A stretch of 64,000 nt of DNA from contig JAURZL010000007.1 in assembly GCA_030653365.1 (NCBI GenBank), forward strand, positions 1 to 64,000, in the 5' to 3' direction. Below the pieces are notes generated by a model. The model worked only from the letters and a program-made list of their open reading frames with translations. It made no database searches and was not told the DNA's origin. The stretch is from Anaerolineaceae bacterium. Lineage in GTDB: Bacteria > Chloroflexota > Anaerolineae > Anaerolineales > Anaerolineaceae. Of the stretch, positions 34,944-44,458 are shown piece after piece; within the stretch, counting starts at the first letter, position 1; each line of letters opens with the position of its first letter. The translations under genes were made by a program, and so were the position numbers.

Positions 34944-36512
34944 ATGAGCAATTCCACCTTAAAACAGATATTATCAAATATTCCTATTTCATATAATAGT
35001 CAATCGAATATCTCAGATATTGAGATTAGCGGTATTCAATATGATTCAAGAGTTGTTGATAAAGGAAATATTTTTGTGGCATTAGTCGGCGGAAACGTCG
35101 ATGGACACAAATTTATAGAATCTGCAATATCCAGAGGTGCAGTCGCGATTGTTGGATCGCAACCAGTGGATCTTTGGAATTATTTGTCTTTACCTTATTA
35201 TCAATTTGAGGATTCAAGGGAAGCATTAGCTTACTTATCAGCGAGTTTTTACGGGTATCCTGCACGTTCGATGGTCATTATCGGTGTCACTGGTACGGAT
35301 GGGAAGACAACTACATCAAACCTGATTTATCAGATTTTGCGAACTGCAGGATTTAAAGCTGGAATGATCTCAACTGTAAATGCTCAAATAGGGGAGGAAG
35401 TTCTTGATACGGGATTTCATGTCACCACACCAGAAGCTCCCTCGGTTCAATATTACCTTTGGCGGATGAAAGAAGCTGGTCTAACTCATGTTGTACTGGA
35501 AGCCACATCACATGGTCTTGCCCAACATCGCCTGACCGGATGTGATTTTGATATTGCCGTTGTTACCAATATCACCCATGAACATCTTGATTACCATGGT
35601 TCGTATCAGGCATACTTGCAGGCTAAAGGGAGATTATTCGAAAGCTTGTCTCAGAATCCAAAAAAACCTTTTTTTTCTGATCGATTAGCGGTCATAAATA
35701 AAGATGACCAATCATTTGAATATTTGAAAAGTGTTTCAAAAGTACCTCAAATTCATTATTCGATTTCTAAGCATGTTCATTTATCGACAGAAAATGTCCA
35801 ACATGAATTTGATGGTGTCAGATTTATTGCCAAAGGAAAAGAATTTAAAATTGATATTCATTCCCATCTGCCGGGTGAATTTAATATATCAAATGTGTTG
35901 GCAGCGTTGTCAACAGGAATTTATGGTTTACATATCAGTCCTGAAATGGCAGCTCTAGGGATAGAAAATATGCAATCAGTTCCTGGGAGAATGGAAAAAA
36001 TCGACTTGGGACAATCCTTCCTGGCGATTGTTGATTTTGCACATACACCAAATGCACTGGAAAATGCCATCAAAACAGTTCGAAAAATGACTGATGGGAA
36101 AATTATTGCCATTTTTGGATCAGCTGGGTTGCGAGATAGAGAAAAGAGAAGAATTATGGCTGAAACTTCCGCACAACTGGCAGATGTTACGATCATCACA
36201 GCAGAAGACCCAAGAACAGAATCTTTGGAGAACATTCTTGCTGAAATGCAAAAAGCTGCCGAAACGTATGGTGCTGAATCTGAAAAGAATTTGTTTGTCA
36301 TTGCAGATCGTGGTGAAGCCATTGAACAAGGTGTTCGGTTGGCTAATGCAGGGGATGTTGTTATCGCATGTGGAAAAGGGCATGAGCAATCTATGTGTTT
36401 TGGTGAGACAGAATACCTTTGGGATGATCGCATTGCTATGAAAGCAGCTCTATCAAAGTTTTTACACCTTTCTGGCCCTGATATGCCCTATTTGCCGACA
36501 AGAAAACTATAG
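34944..36512 (+). CDS. murE: MurE-type UDP-MurNAc-tripeptide ligase
   Basis: The 522-residue Mur ligase adds the third stem-peptide residue to UDP-MurNAc-L-Ala-D-Glu. ATP loop GVTGTDGKTTTSNLI is at about 111-125, the carbamylated-lysine region at 220-ish (LQAKGRLFESL), and DFAHTPNALENAI begins the C-terminal domain. Diaminopimelate enzymes usually have DNPR at the specificity loop; here it is EDPRTES, so the added residue (meso-DAP, ornithine or other) cannot be assigned. It stands alone, away from other mur genes, and is followed by a strong terminator. Confidence 0.85.
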   Translation: MSNSTLKQILSNIPISYNSQSNISDIEISGIQYDSRVVDKGNIFVALVGGNVDGHKFIESAISRGAVAIVGSQPVDLWNYLSLPYYQFEDSREALAYLSASFYGYPARSMVIIGVTGTDGKTTTSNLIYQILRTAGFKAGMISTVNAQIGEEVLDTGFHVTTPEAPSVQYYLWRMKEAGLTHVVLEATSHGLAQHRLTGCDFDIAVVTNITHEHLDYHGSYQAYLQAKGRLFESLSQNPKKPFFSDRLAVINKDDQSFEYLKSVSKVPQIHYSISKHVHLSTENVQHEFDGVRFIAKGKEFKIDIHSHLPGEFNISNVLAALSTGIYGLHISPEMAALGIENMQSVPGRMEKIDLGQSFLAIVDFAHTPNALENAIKTVRKMTDGKIIAIFGSAGLRDREKRRIMAETSAQLADVTIITAEDPRTESLENILAEMQKAAETYGAESEKNLFVIADRGEAIEQGVRLANAGDVVIACGKGHEQSMCFGETEYLWDDRIAMKAALSKFLHLSGPDMPYLPTRKL

Positions 36513-36534
36513 AAGGATAAAATTTTGAATGAAT

Positions 36535-36571
36535 AAAAAAGCTGCCTGAATTTTTTCCAGGCAGCTTTTTA
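36535..36571. terminator. Bidirectional rho-independent terminator
   Basis: GCTGCCTG at 36541-36548 pairs with CAGGCAGC at 36558-36565, flanked by A6 upstream and T5 downstream, so it has a U-tract in both directions. It separates the convergent murE and pnp genes. Confidence 0.9.
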
Positions 36572-36589
36572 TGTGTATTCGTAATTATT

Positions 36590-38848
36590 TTAGTATCGGT
36601 TTTGACCACCACGGTTACCGGAGGAACGATTGTCCCGGTTTCCGCCACGATTACCGGAGCGATTGTCGCGGTCGCCACCTCGATTTTGACCACCAGGTCG
36701 ACCTCCTGAAGGACGGGAGGAGCCACCACGATCTTTTTCTTTGGCTTCTTCTACTGTCCATCCTTCCAAAACTGCCTGTCGGGATAGACGAATTTTACCG
36801 TTACTATCAATATCTGTGATCATCACAGTTATTTCATCGCCAACACTGACTATATCTTCGACTGAATTTACACGTTCTGTGTCCAGCTGAGAAATGTGAA
36901 CCAATCCATCTGTACCTGGGATGATTTCGACAAATGCACCAAAATCAACGGTTCGAACAACTTTTCCGGTATAAATTCTACCAATTTGTGGGGTTTCAAT
37001 TAAAGCTTCAATTCTTTCTCTTGCAATATCTGCCCCAAAACCTTCAGATGCAGCAATATAAACACTTCCATCTTCACCAATATCAATCTTGGTCTTGGTT
37101 TCTTCTTGTAAAGCACGGATGTTTTTACCACCTGGTCCAATAACTGCGCCTATTTTATCTACAGGAATTTTAACGATCGTGATTTTTGGTGCATGTGATT
37201 TCAAAGAAGGATTTGGAACAGGAATCACTCCTAACATTTTATCCAGGATTGATAACCGGGCATCAAATGCCTGACGTAAAGCTTTAACCATAATCTCAGG
37301 TGTAATACCAGAAATTTTTATGTCCATTTGAAGAGCGGTTATTCCAGCACTGGTTCCTGCGACTTTGAAATCCATATCTCCTAAATGATCCTCAAGTCCC
37401 TGGATATCTGTCAAAATTGCATAGTTTTCATCATCTTTAATTAAACCCATTGCTATGCCAGCCACTGGTGCTTTAATTGGTACGCCAGTATCCATCAAAG
37501 CCAGAGTTGAACCACAAACAGAAGCCATTGAACTGGAACCATTTGATGCCAGAATTTCTGAGACCAAACGAATTGTGTAGGGGAATTCAGATTCAGCAGG
37601 TAAAACTGGAACCAAGGCTCGTTCAGCCAATGCGCCATGACCAATTTCACGACGTGATTGACCACGTAAAGTTTTGACTTCACCTGTAGCATATGGTGGA
37701 AAATTGTAATGATGCATATAGCGTTTATTTTCAGTAGGAGTTAATGAGTCAATTTCCTGAGCTTCGCGTGGTGTACCCAGTGTTGCTAATGTGAGCGCCT
37801 GGGTTTCACCTCTCGTAAATATCGCTGAACCGTGAGCGCGGGGACTGTATCCAACCTCGCACCAAATGGGGCGAATTTCATTCAAACCTCGACCATCAGG
37901 ACGAATTTTTTGGTCTAAAATTCGTTTTCTTACTACATTTTTATAACAAACTTCAAATGCTTCGGTTACTGCTGGAGTGAGGGTTTCATCTTCTCCAGCG
38001 AATTTTTCGACCATTTTTGTTTTTAAGTTATCAATGGCATCGTTTAATTCTGTTTTTGTGTGAGGAGATGTCAATGCACTTTCAATTTCAGATGCGACAC
38101 GATCTTCTACCTTTGTGACCATACTTTCGTCTGCTGGGAAAAGCGGGACATCAGCTTTTTGTTTTCCAACTTCTTTTGCCATTTGTAATTGAAGATCAAT
38201 AATTGGCTGAATCGATTGATGAGCAAACTCCAGGGCTGCTACCATAATATCGTCCGGAATTTCATTGGCACCACATTCAACCATCGAAATTGCTTCTCTT
38301 GTTCCTGCAACACGCAAATCAAGATCGGATTCATCTATTTGTTCAAAGGTTGGGTTAATGATGAATTTTCCATCAATTCGACCAATCCGGACTGCTCCAA
38401 CAGGACCGTTCCAGGGGATATCAGAAATCATTAGCGCTGCAGAGGCTGCGTTAATACCAAGAATATCAATTGGATTGATTCCATCCGAGGAAAATGAGAC
38501 CATGATGATTTGAACCGGATTGCGCATATCCTGGGCAAATAATGGTCGCAAAGGACGATCAGTTAACCGTGCGAGCAAAATCGCATCAGTACTGGGTCTT
38601 CCTTCTCGTCTAAAGAAGGAACCTGGTATGCGTCCACCCGCGTACATACGTTCTTCATAATCAATGGTAAGAGGAAAGAAATCTGTAGATTCTTTCGGTT
38701 TTTTATCCATTGTTGCTGCAGCAAAAATCATTGTTTCACCACAGGTGACAGTCACTGCTCCGCCAGCCTGTAATGCCAGCTTTCCAGTTTCAATTGTAAT
38801 TACATTTTCCCCCATAGGGACGCTAAAAGTCTTACTTTCGGGTTTCAT
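36590..38848 (-). CDS. pnp: Polyribonucleotide nucleotidyltransferase (PNPase)
   Basis: The 752-residue phosphorolytic 3'-5' exoribonuclease has two RNase PH domains (about 10-140 and 320-460; RREGRPSTDAILLARLTDRP, FTRGETQALTLATLG), a KH domain (about 555-615, DKIGAVIGPGGKNIRALQ) and an S1 domain (about 620-695, GRIYTGKVVRTVDFGAFVEI). The last 50 residues are a Gly-Arg-Asn-Asp-rich disordered tail. AAGGAAAG precedes the ATG. It follows rpsO, a conserved pairing. Confidence 0.96.
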   Translation of the reverse strand: MKPESKTFSVPMGENVITIETGKLALQAGGAVTVTCGETMIFAAATMDKKPKESTDFFPLTIDYEERMYAGGRIPGSFFRREGRPSTDAILLARLTDRPLRPLFAQDMRNPVQIIMVSFSSDGINPIDILGINAASAALMISDIPWNGPVGAVRIGRIDGKFIINPTFEQIDESDLDLRVAGTREAISMVECGANEIPDDIMVAALEFAHQSIQPIIDLQLQMAKEVGKQKADVPLFPADESMVTKVEDRVASEIESALTSPHTKTELNDAIDNLKTKMVEKFAGEDETLTPAVTEAFEVCYKNVVRKRILDQKIRPDGRGLNEIRPIWCEVGYSPRAHGSAIFTRGETQALTLATLGTPREAQEIDSLTPTENKRYMHHYNFPPYATGEVKTLRGQSRREIGHGALAERALVPVLPAESEFPYTIRLVSEILASNGSSSMASVCGSTLALMDTGVPIKAPVAGIAMGLIKDDENYAILTDIQGLEDHLGDMDFKVAGTSAGITALQMDIKISGITPEIMVKALRQAFDARLSILDKMLGVIPVPNPSLKSHAPKITIVKIPVDKIGAVIGPGGKNIRALQEETKTKIDIGEDGSVYIAASEGFGADIARERIEALIETPQIGRIYTGKVVRTVDFGAFVEIIPGTDGLVHISQLDTERVNSVEDIVSVGDEITVMITDIDSNGKIRLSRQAVLEGWTVEEAKEKDRGGSSRPSGGRPGGQNRGGDRDNRSGNRGGNRDNRSSGNRGGQNRY

Positions 38849-38901
38849 TTATACTTTCCTTTAAATTAAATGTCCCGCCTGGTTAGGAACTGAAAGTTAT
38901 C

Positions 38902-38983
38902 CAGAACGCGCAATGTTCTGAACAGGTTTCAAATCCCAACCTGCGAGTTTACATAACAACGAGAAGGTAACGTCGATTACCTT
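38902..38983 (-). promoter_or_regulatory. Hairpins in the rpsO-pnp gap (possible processing signals)
   Basis: Two stems lie in the 154-base gap: CAGAAC/GTTCTG at 38902-38907/38915-38920 and AAGGTAA/TTACCTT at 38964-38970/38977-38983, neither with a U-run on the minus strand. In E. coli the same gap holds an RNase III site through which PNPase controls its own mRNA; a like role is inference. Confidence 0.35.
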
Positions 38984-39002
38984 TCCATTCTTCGCGATTT
39001 TC

Positions 39003-39275
39003 TTATTTGGCGCGTAGTTTAAGTTTTTCTACCACTGCACTAAAACGGCCAAAGTCTCTCGCTCGTAAATAAGCCAGTAATCTTCGTCTTTGGCCAACCA
39101 ATTTTAACAAACCTCGGCGAGATGATTCATCATGTTTGTGTGCACGTAAGTGCTCAGTGAGTTGAATGATGCGTGTTGTTAATAATGCTATTTGAACTTC
39201 AGGTGAACCAGTATCGCCATCATGGCGAGCGTATTGGTCGATAACCGCGGTTTTTTCTTCTACTGTTAATGACAT
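39003..39275 (-). CDS. rpsO: 30S ribosomal protein S15
   Basis: The 90-residue protein is S15 ([54 protein letters not shown]). It binds the 16S central domain. TAAGGAGCACATGTC places the start. A TATAAT on the minus strand (complement of 39358-39363) may drive rpsO-pnp. Confidence 0.97.
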   Translation of the reverse strand: MSLTVEEKTAVIDQYARHDGDTGSPEVQIALLTTRIIQLTEHLRAHKHDESSRRGLLKLVGQRRRLLAYLRARDFGRFSAVVEKLKLRAK

Positions 39276-39463
39276 GACATGTGCTCCTTAAAAATATTTT
39301 TATGCAGGTCTCCTTTTATCTAGAATTATCCAGATATAGGACCAGTCACTGATCGCAATTATATCAATAATATTGATCAACGTATAGGGGAACTGTTTTG
39401 CTTGTCTTGCTTTGACTTATTATCTGGATATAATTTCTGCCAGCGTAATAATTTTCTAATAAA

Positions 39464-40276
39464 TCATTCAATTTCTGGAGCATTTGATAATGCAAAACGA
39501 AGTTTTTTTTGATCCGATGAGGGGAAGAATTTTAGATTTTTTCTGACAATTTGTCTTGGGGCAAGGTAGGAAGAACTTAACAGTAAGTTCGACAAATAAT
39601 GAGCTGTTTCGACCGGATTGGTTGCTGCCAGGTCTTCGATTAACGATGTGAGAGTAGCTGTGATTTTCCTATTTTTGATTGAAAATAGGGGGGTAATTAT
39701 CTTAAAGACTTTTGGTAGATTTTGAAATGCTGCATCACTCACCAGTGTTTGCAAAGCATAGATTGCTGTTATGGCGTTTACTATTTCGGAGGAATCCACC
39801 CATGTCTGGATTGTCTCTAGCCATTTGTTTGTACTGGATTGTCTGATATTCTGTGTTCCAAACTGAAAAAGAACTTGATGGATTTCTCTTTCAGTTGTTC
39901 TTGAACCCCAGTCAATAAACCTATTTAAGATTTCAGGTTCCAATTCTTTTGGTAAGGATCCTAATATGATTGCAGCAAAATATTTCATTTCATAATAATC
40001 TTTAGTCCATAATTGGTCGGCATATTCCAGCGCTAATTCTGGCTTATTTTTTGCGAGTGATGAAAATTGATTTTGAATATGATGGTTTACGATTGGGGCA
40101 AGGTGATATTTAGAGATAGATGATTTTCGTTGAATATCCTGTCCAGCACGATACGCCAGGTTTGCATGAACCTCCAATAAAGATTTGAAATTCTCCCGGA
40201 ATATAGGTCCAGGAGATTCCGGTTCGAAAATAGAATTTAATTGCTGCACCAGACGGTCAATATGAATTGCTGGCAT
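39464..40276 (-). CDS. HEAT/ALK-repeat protein, AlkD-like
   Basis: The 270-residue, all-helical protein resembles the DNA alkylation repair (AlkD) repeat family: LALEYADQLWTKDYYEMKYFAAIILGSLP aligns with the Trp-rich repeat (quoted in part) and the spacing of helices continues through WLETIQTWVDSSE. AlkD excises positively charged alkylated bases. The active-site tryptophans and aspartate could not be placed with certainty, so a non-catalytic HEAT protein is possible. It lies downstream of proS on the same strand. Confidence 0.5.
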   Translation of the reverse strand: MPAIHIDRLVQQLNSIFEPESPGPIFRENFKSLLEVHANLAYRAGQDIQRKSSISKYHLAPIVNHHIQNQFSSLAKNKPELALEYADQLWTKDYYEMKYFAAIILGSLPKELEPEILNRFIDWGSRTTEREIHQVLFQFGTQNIRQSSTNKWLETIQTWVDSSEIVNAITAIYALQTLVSDAAFQNLPKVFKIITPLFSIKNRKITATLTSLIEDLAATNPVETAHYLSNLLLSSSYLAPRQIVRKNLKFFPSSDQKKLRFALSNAPEIE

Positions 40277-40314
40277 ATTTGTTTTCTCTTAATGGGGCTT
40301 CCCGGCATTTATTG

Positions 40315-41748
40315 TTAATATGCTTTGGCAAAATATGTCTTATATTCAGCTGGTTTTCCACAAAAAATGCAGTTTCCATTTGATTTTTCTTGATCCAAAG
40401 GGCTACATCGCGTGGTAGCTTTGGTTTCATTCTTTATTGCAGTCTCACAGGCTGCATCTCCACACCAATATGAATAAGCCCAACCATTCTGTACGATTTC
40501 TTGAAAATCTTCATAATCCTTTGGTTCAAAAATGTGACTATCGCGAAAGTCAATCGCTTTTTGAAGTAATCGATTGTGAAATTCATCTAGAATATTTGTT
40601 AATTGGTCAGCCAGATTTTCCATGGAAAGGAACAATTTTCCACTTTTTCCTGGAGTATCTCGTTGTGCGACGACGACTGTTTGATTGTCGACATCCCTTG
40701 GCCCAATCTCTATTCGAAGGGGTACTCCACGCAATTCCCAATGATTAAATTTGAAGCCAGGTGATACGTTATCGCGATCATCCACTTTTACTCTGAATTG
40801 GGAAAGGTTAGATTCAATCTTTCGTACCACATCCATTACTTTAAACCGGTCTTCATCCGTTCTAAAGATTGGTACAATTACGATCTGAATTGGGGCTAAC
40901 CTCGGCGGCATAATCAAACCCTGGTCATCACCATGCGTCATGATAATTGCACCCACAAAACGGGTGGAGACACCCCATGAGGTGGTCCAGGCATATTGGA
41001 GTTCATTATTTCGATCCAGGTATTGAATTTCAAAAGCTTTGGCAAAATTCTGCCCTAAATTATGTGAGGTTCCAGATTGGAGTGCTTTTGTATCCAGCAT
41101 CATTGCCTCAATCGAATAGGAATGCTTTGCACCAGCGAACTTCTCTGCATTCGATTTTACGCCTGGAATGACAGGTACTGCCGCTTCATTTACAGCAAAA
41201 TCGGTATAAAGTTTGAGTATTTTGAGAGTCTCTTCTTCAGCTTCTTCAGCGGTTTCGTGTGCTGTATGCCCTTCCTGCCAATAAAATTCTAATGTTCGTA
41301 AGAACATTCGAGTTCGCATTTCCCAACGAACAACGTTTGCCCATTGATTAATTAGAACTGGTAAATCCCGATATGATTTAATCCATTTGGAATACATATG
41401 ACCAATGATGGTCTCAGAGGTAGGACGAACAACAAGTGGTTCCTCGAGCGTTTGCCCACCACCAATTGTCACAATGGCTAGTTCAGGAGAAAAACCCTCA
41501 ACATGTTCTTTTTCTTTTTCCAAAAAAGACATCGGAATAAACATTGGAAAAGCTGCATTTACATGACCTGTTTGCTTAAATCGAGAATCCAATGCTTTTT
41601 GAATGTTTTCCCAGAGTGCCCAACCGTAAGGACGGACAACCATACAACCACGAACTGGTGCATAATCAGCCAATTCTGCCCGTTGGATGAGTTGGTTATA
41701 CCATTCTGAAAAATTTTCACTTTGTTTGGGGAGTTTCTCTTCGCTCAT
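40315..41748 (-). CDS. proS: Prolyl-tRNA synthetase, archaeal/eukaryal type
   Basis: The 477-residue class II synthetase lacks the large insertion of the bacterial type. Motif 2 is RWEMRTRMFLRTLEFYWQEGHTAH, motif 1 lies around FPMFIPMSFLEKE, and the C-terminal extension holds a zinc-like set (CGDAAC, CIFCGKPAEY) and ends in tyrosine (YFAKAY), both features of the type 3 enzyme. It charges tRNA-Pro in the cytoplasm. Scattered occurrence of this type in bacteria reflects ancient transfer. Confidence 0.94.
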   Translation of the reverse strand: MSEEKLPKQSENFSEWYNQLIQRAELADYAPVRGCMVVRPYGWALWENIQKALDSRFKQTGHVNAAFPMFIPMSFLEKEKEHVEGFSPELAIVTIGGGQTLEEPLVVRPTSETIIGHMYSKWIKSYRDLPVLINQWANVVRWEMRTRMFLRTLEFYWQEGHTAHETAEEAEEETLKILKLYTDFAVNEAAVPVIPGVKSNAEKFAGAKHSYSIEAMMLDTKALQSGTSHNLGQNFAKAFEIQYLDRNNELQYAWTTSWGVSTRFVGAIIMTHGDDQGLIMPPRLAPIQIVIVPIFRTDEDRFKVMDVVRKIESNLSQFRVKVDDRDNVSPGFKFNHWELRGVPLRIEIGPRDVDNQTVVVAQRDTPGKSGKLFLSMENLADQLTNILDEFHNRLLQKAIDFRDSHIFEPKDYEDFQEIVQNGWAYSYWCGDAACETAIKNETKATTRCSPLDQEKSNGNCIFCGKPAEYKTYFAKAY

Positions 41749-41777
41749 TTTTCTACTTTCTTGTTACTGTTTTGGAT

Positions 41778-42320
41778 TTAATTTTGATTATTTTGATAGA
41801 TCAATGAAATAATCTCATCAATTGTTATTGCAAATTGAATGTTTTGAATACTGGATGATGGAATATAAGTTTCCAGTTCCTGAAAAAACATCGTAAATAC
41901 ATTTTTCCATTCTTTTCCCACCAATATCATTGGAACGGGTGGAATAGCCTCGATTTGAATTCGATTCCACATTAAAACAATTTCTGCCAAAGTTCCAGGA
42001 CCACCAGGCAATGCGATGGCTACTTCACAAGAGTCAATCAATTTGATCATGCGATCTTGTAAAGTTACCTGTTTCCATTCTTCTTTAACCCAGGGGTTAT
42101 GATTTTTCTTACGCCATCGTTCGATTTCTTCACATGTTATACCGATTACATGACCACCTGTCTCAGCTGCACCTCTGGAGGATGCTTCCATCGTACCCAT
42201 ATATCCCCCAGTGAGTATTGTGTGACCATCACGGCCTAATGCAGCGCCTAAATCATAAGCAAATTGGTATTCTATGCTGTCGGGAAGGGGAGATGATCCT
42301 CCAAAAATGGTAATCTTCAC
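41778..42320 (-). CDS. LOG family protein (nucleotide phosphoribohydrolase-like)
   Basis: The 180-residue Rossmann protein has the LOG signature PGGPGTLAE at 105-113 and GGYMGTMEASSRGA at 38-51. Relatives release free base from nucleoside 5'-monophosphates (cytokinin-activating in plants). Start codon is GTG, 8 bases after AAAGGA. It lies between proS and a MazG-type hydrolase; the exact substrate is not predictable. Confidence 0.8.
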   Translation of the reverse strand: MKITIFGGSSPLPDSIEYQFAYDLGAALGRDGHTILTGGYMGTMEASSRGAAETGGHVIGITCEEIERWRKKNHNPWVKEEWKQVTLQDRMIKLIDSCEVAIALPGGPGTLAEIVLMWNRIQIEAIPPVPMILVGKEWKNVFTMFFQELETYIPSSSIQNIQFAITIDEIISLIYQNNQN

Positions 42321-42344
42321 TTTTCTGATCCTTTTGAATAGGTG

Positions 42345-42668
42345 CTATTTTACCGTATTTTGATCCCATTGGCGTTCGTAGTTTTGTTTTAGTTTCTGAT
42401 GAATTGCCTCTTCCAGATTTATGTCGCAAATCTGACATAGCTGAAAGAGATAAAGGGCAACATCTGCCACTTCACCCTGCAACTTTTCCTTATTAAAAAG
42501 ATGGTCATTCCATTGAAAATGTTCCAGAACTTCGCTCGATTCGAGTACCAGGGATATGGCAATATTCCTTGGAGTCTGAGGTCGTTTCGAATCAGACATA
42601 TACCAGCCTTTTAAATTTACAAATTCATCCATTTCTTCCGTAAGCTTTTTGATGTCTTTCCCCATCAT
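42345..42668 (-). CDS. MazG-like nucleotide pyrophosphohydrolase (dCTPase/RS21-C6 type)
   Basis: The 107-residue single-domain protein shows FVNLKGWYMSDSKRPQTPRN, then ALSLxxE-like SLVLESSEVLEHFQW and EVADVALYLFQLCQICDINL, the metal-binding helices of the family. It probably hydrolyses dCTP or modified dNTPs to clean the nucleotide pool. Two adjacent ATGs (42668, 42665) are possible starts; GAGGT just upstream favours the second. Confidence 0.8.
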   Translation of the reverse strand: MMGKDIKKLTEEMDEFVNLKGWYMSDSKRPQTPRNIAISLVLESSEVLEHFQWNDHLFNKEKLQGEVADVALYLFQLCQICDINLEEAIHQKLKQNYERQWDQNTVK

Positions 42669-42718
42669 ACCTCACAATAGTTCTTTCATCTGGTGATTAT
42701 TTTTTTATGTTTCTCTGG

Positions 42719-43198
42719 TTATTCAGAAAAATTAAGAATGGACAGAATTTTGGGCATTCCTTTTTGTATCCACTCATCAATTTCATTTGCAGTATTCAAA
42801 TAATCTTCAAAACTTCCACCGATTGGATCTTCAATATTAGTCTTCACTTCAGCCATTTCAGACAGTAAAAAAACCTTGTGACGGACGGCTGGAAATTCAA
42901 CCTGAATTGCTTCTTTGTGTCCTTCTTCCATCGTTAGAATTAAATCATTTTGATTTAATAATTCACTTCTCACAGGCTGTGATGAATGTCCACTGGTATC
43001 AAGACCGCGTTCAGCCATCGCTTTTATTCCAAAAGCAGTGGCTGGAAATCCTGATTCAGCCCAGGTGCCTGCAGATTGTACTTCCCATTCATTTTTGAGA
43101 TCCATATTGTTTAAATAATCTTTCATGATAGCTTCTGCCATGGGTGAGCGGCATTGGTTGGCGGTGCAAACAAATAATATGGATCTCTTCATGTTCAT
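42719..43198 (-). CDS. Low-molecular-weight protein-tyrosine phosphatase family
   Basis: The 159-residue protein has the P-loop C11-TANQC-R17-S at the N-terminus and the general-acid loop D124-P125, so it should be an active phosphatase; arsenate reductase relatives share the fold. The ATG is 2 bases after the gmd stop on the same strand, suggesting co-expression with sugar-nucleotide synthesis, where such phosphatases often regulate polysaccharide kinases (inference). Confidence 0.8.
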   Translation of the reverse strand: MNMKRSILFVCTANQCRSPMAEAIMKDYLNNMDLKNEWEVQSAGTWAESGFPATAFGIKAMAERGLDTSGHSSQPVRSELLNQNDLILTMEEGHKEAIQVEFPAVRHKVFLLSEMAEVKTNIEDPIGGSFEDYLNTANEIDEWIQKGMPKILSILNFSE

Positions 43199-43200
43199 TA

Positions 43201-44271
43201 TTAGCGATCCATACTGACCACCTGGCTATCCCAACGGTGCCAGCGGCCATGATGTTTTTCTAATAGTGATTTTCCTTCACCAGGAGATTCCAGATCAACC
43301 AGTTCCAGATCTGCATCAACCATAATACGAACCAATTCCTTGAAGGAGACACGTGGTGTCCAACCAATTTCTTTAATTGCTTTGGATGGGTCAGCGAGTA
43401 AATAATCCACTTCATTAGGTCGGAAGTATCGTGGGTCAATGCGTACATATTCATGCCAATCCAAATTCAGATATCCGAATGACTCATCAAGAAATTCTCT
43501 GACAGAGTGGGCTTCTCCTGTACCAATCACAAAGTCACCGGCTTCATCATGTTGCATCATTTTCCACATAGCGGCAACATAATCTGGTGCGTATCCCCAG
43601 TCTCGTTTTGCATCAAGATTTCCTAAATAAAGGTTCTTTTGTGTGCCTTTAACAATGTTTGCAAGAGCTCGAGTGATTTTTCTAGTTACGAACGTTTCAC
43701 CACGACGGGGTGATTCATGATTGAACAAAATACCATTACTGGCAAATATGCCATAACCATCACGATATTGTTTTGTTACCCAGTAGGAGTATAACTTTGC
43801 AGCTGCATATGGACTCTGTGGTTTGAAAGTAGTTTCTTCATTTTGAGGTGGTTCCGAGGATCCATACAATTCACTGGAGGATGCCTGATAAAATCTGGTA
43901 TTCACCCCACTTTTCCGGATCGCTTCCAGGATTCGAATTGTGCCTAAACCGGTGACATCGCCGGTATATTCCGGCATATCAAAACTAACACGCACATGAC
44001 TTTGAGCAGCCAGATTATAAATTTCTTCGGGTCGAATATTGTAGATAACATCTACTAATGCTTCTGATTGAGAAACATCACCATAATGGAGATACAGCTT
44101 AACTTCTTCACCAGTATTGTGGGGATCATGATAAATATGATCGATTCGACGGGTATTAAAGGTGCTCGCACGTCGGATCAAGCCATGTACTTCGTATCCT
44201 TTGGCTAATAATAATTCAGCCAAATACGATCCGTCCTGGCCGGTTATGCCAGTGATAAGTGCTTTTTTCAA
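43201..44271 (-). CDS. gmd: GDP-mannose 4,6-dehydratase
   Basis: The 356-residue short-chain dehydrogenase/reductase makes GDP-4-dehydro-6-deoxymannose, precursor of GDP-fucose, rhamnose and perosamine. Seen: NADP loop [22 protein letters not shown], catalytic [12 protein letters not shown], and [15 protein letters not shown]. Start is TTG at 44271, directly after AGGAGG with 5 bases; this gives the family's KKALITG start, whereas an ATG 24 bases upstream would include the ribosome site. Confidence 0.93.
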   Translation of the reverse strand: MKKALITGITGQDGSYLAELLLAKGYEVHGLIRRASTFNTRRIDHIYHDPHNTGEEVKLYLHYGDVSQSEALVDVIYNIRPEEIYNLAAQSHVRVSFDMPEYTGDVTGLGTIRILEAIRKSGVNTRFYQASSSELYGSSEPPQNEETTFKPQSPYAAAKLYSYWVTKQYRDGYGIFASNGILFNHESPRRGETFVTRKITRALANIVKGTQKNLYLGNLDAKRDWGYAPDYVAAMWKMMQHDEAGDFVIGTGEAHSVREFLDESFGYLNLDWHEYVRIDPRYFRPNEVDYLLADPSKAIKEIGWTPRVSFKELVRIMVDADLELVDLESPGEGKSLLEKHHGRWHRWDSQVVSMDR

Positions 44272-44409
44272 TGGAACCTCCTGAATTCTTTTCAAAGATC
44301 TGACTTTTAGATATGAATTCTCGAAGCAAGTATAACCACTGGCAGAAAGACTGTCAAACTTTGGATCAGTAAAATTTTCTTATTTTTCTATTCATAACCG
44401 AAATAAATG

Positions 44410-44441
44410 TATCCTGTTTTTTAAATCATCAAAACAGGATA
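44410..44441 (-). terminator. Hairpin after clpC
   Basis: TATCCTGTTTT at 44410-44420 pairs perfectly with AAAACAGGATA at 44431-44441 (11 bp, 10-base loop). It follows the clpC stop on the minus strand; the outer U-run is weak but the stem itself is A/T rich at its apex. Confidence 0.55.
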
Positions 44442-44458
44442 CAGGATTTTATCTGCGG

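Noticed and set aside
36571..36819. Plus-strand frame opposite the 3' end of pnp
   Set aside because: It arises from the repetitive Gly/Arg-rich tail of PNPase read backwards.
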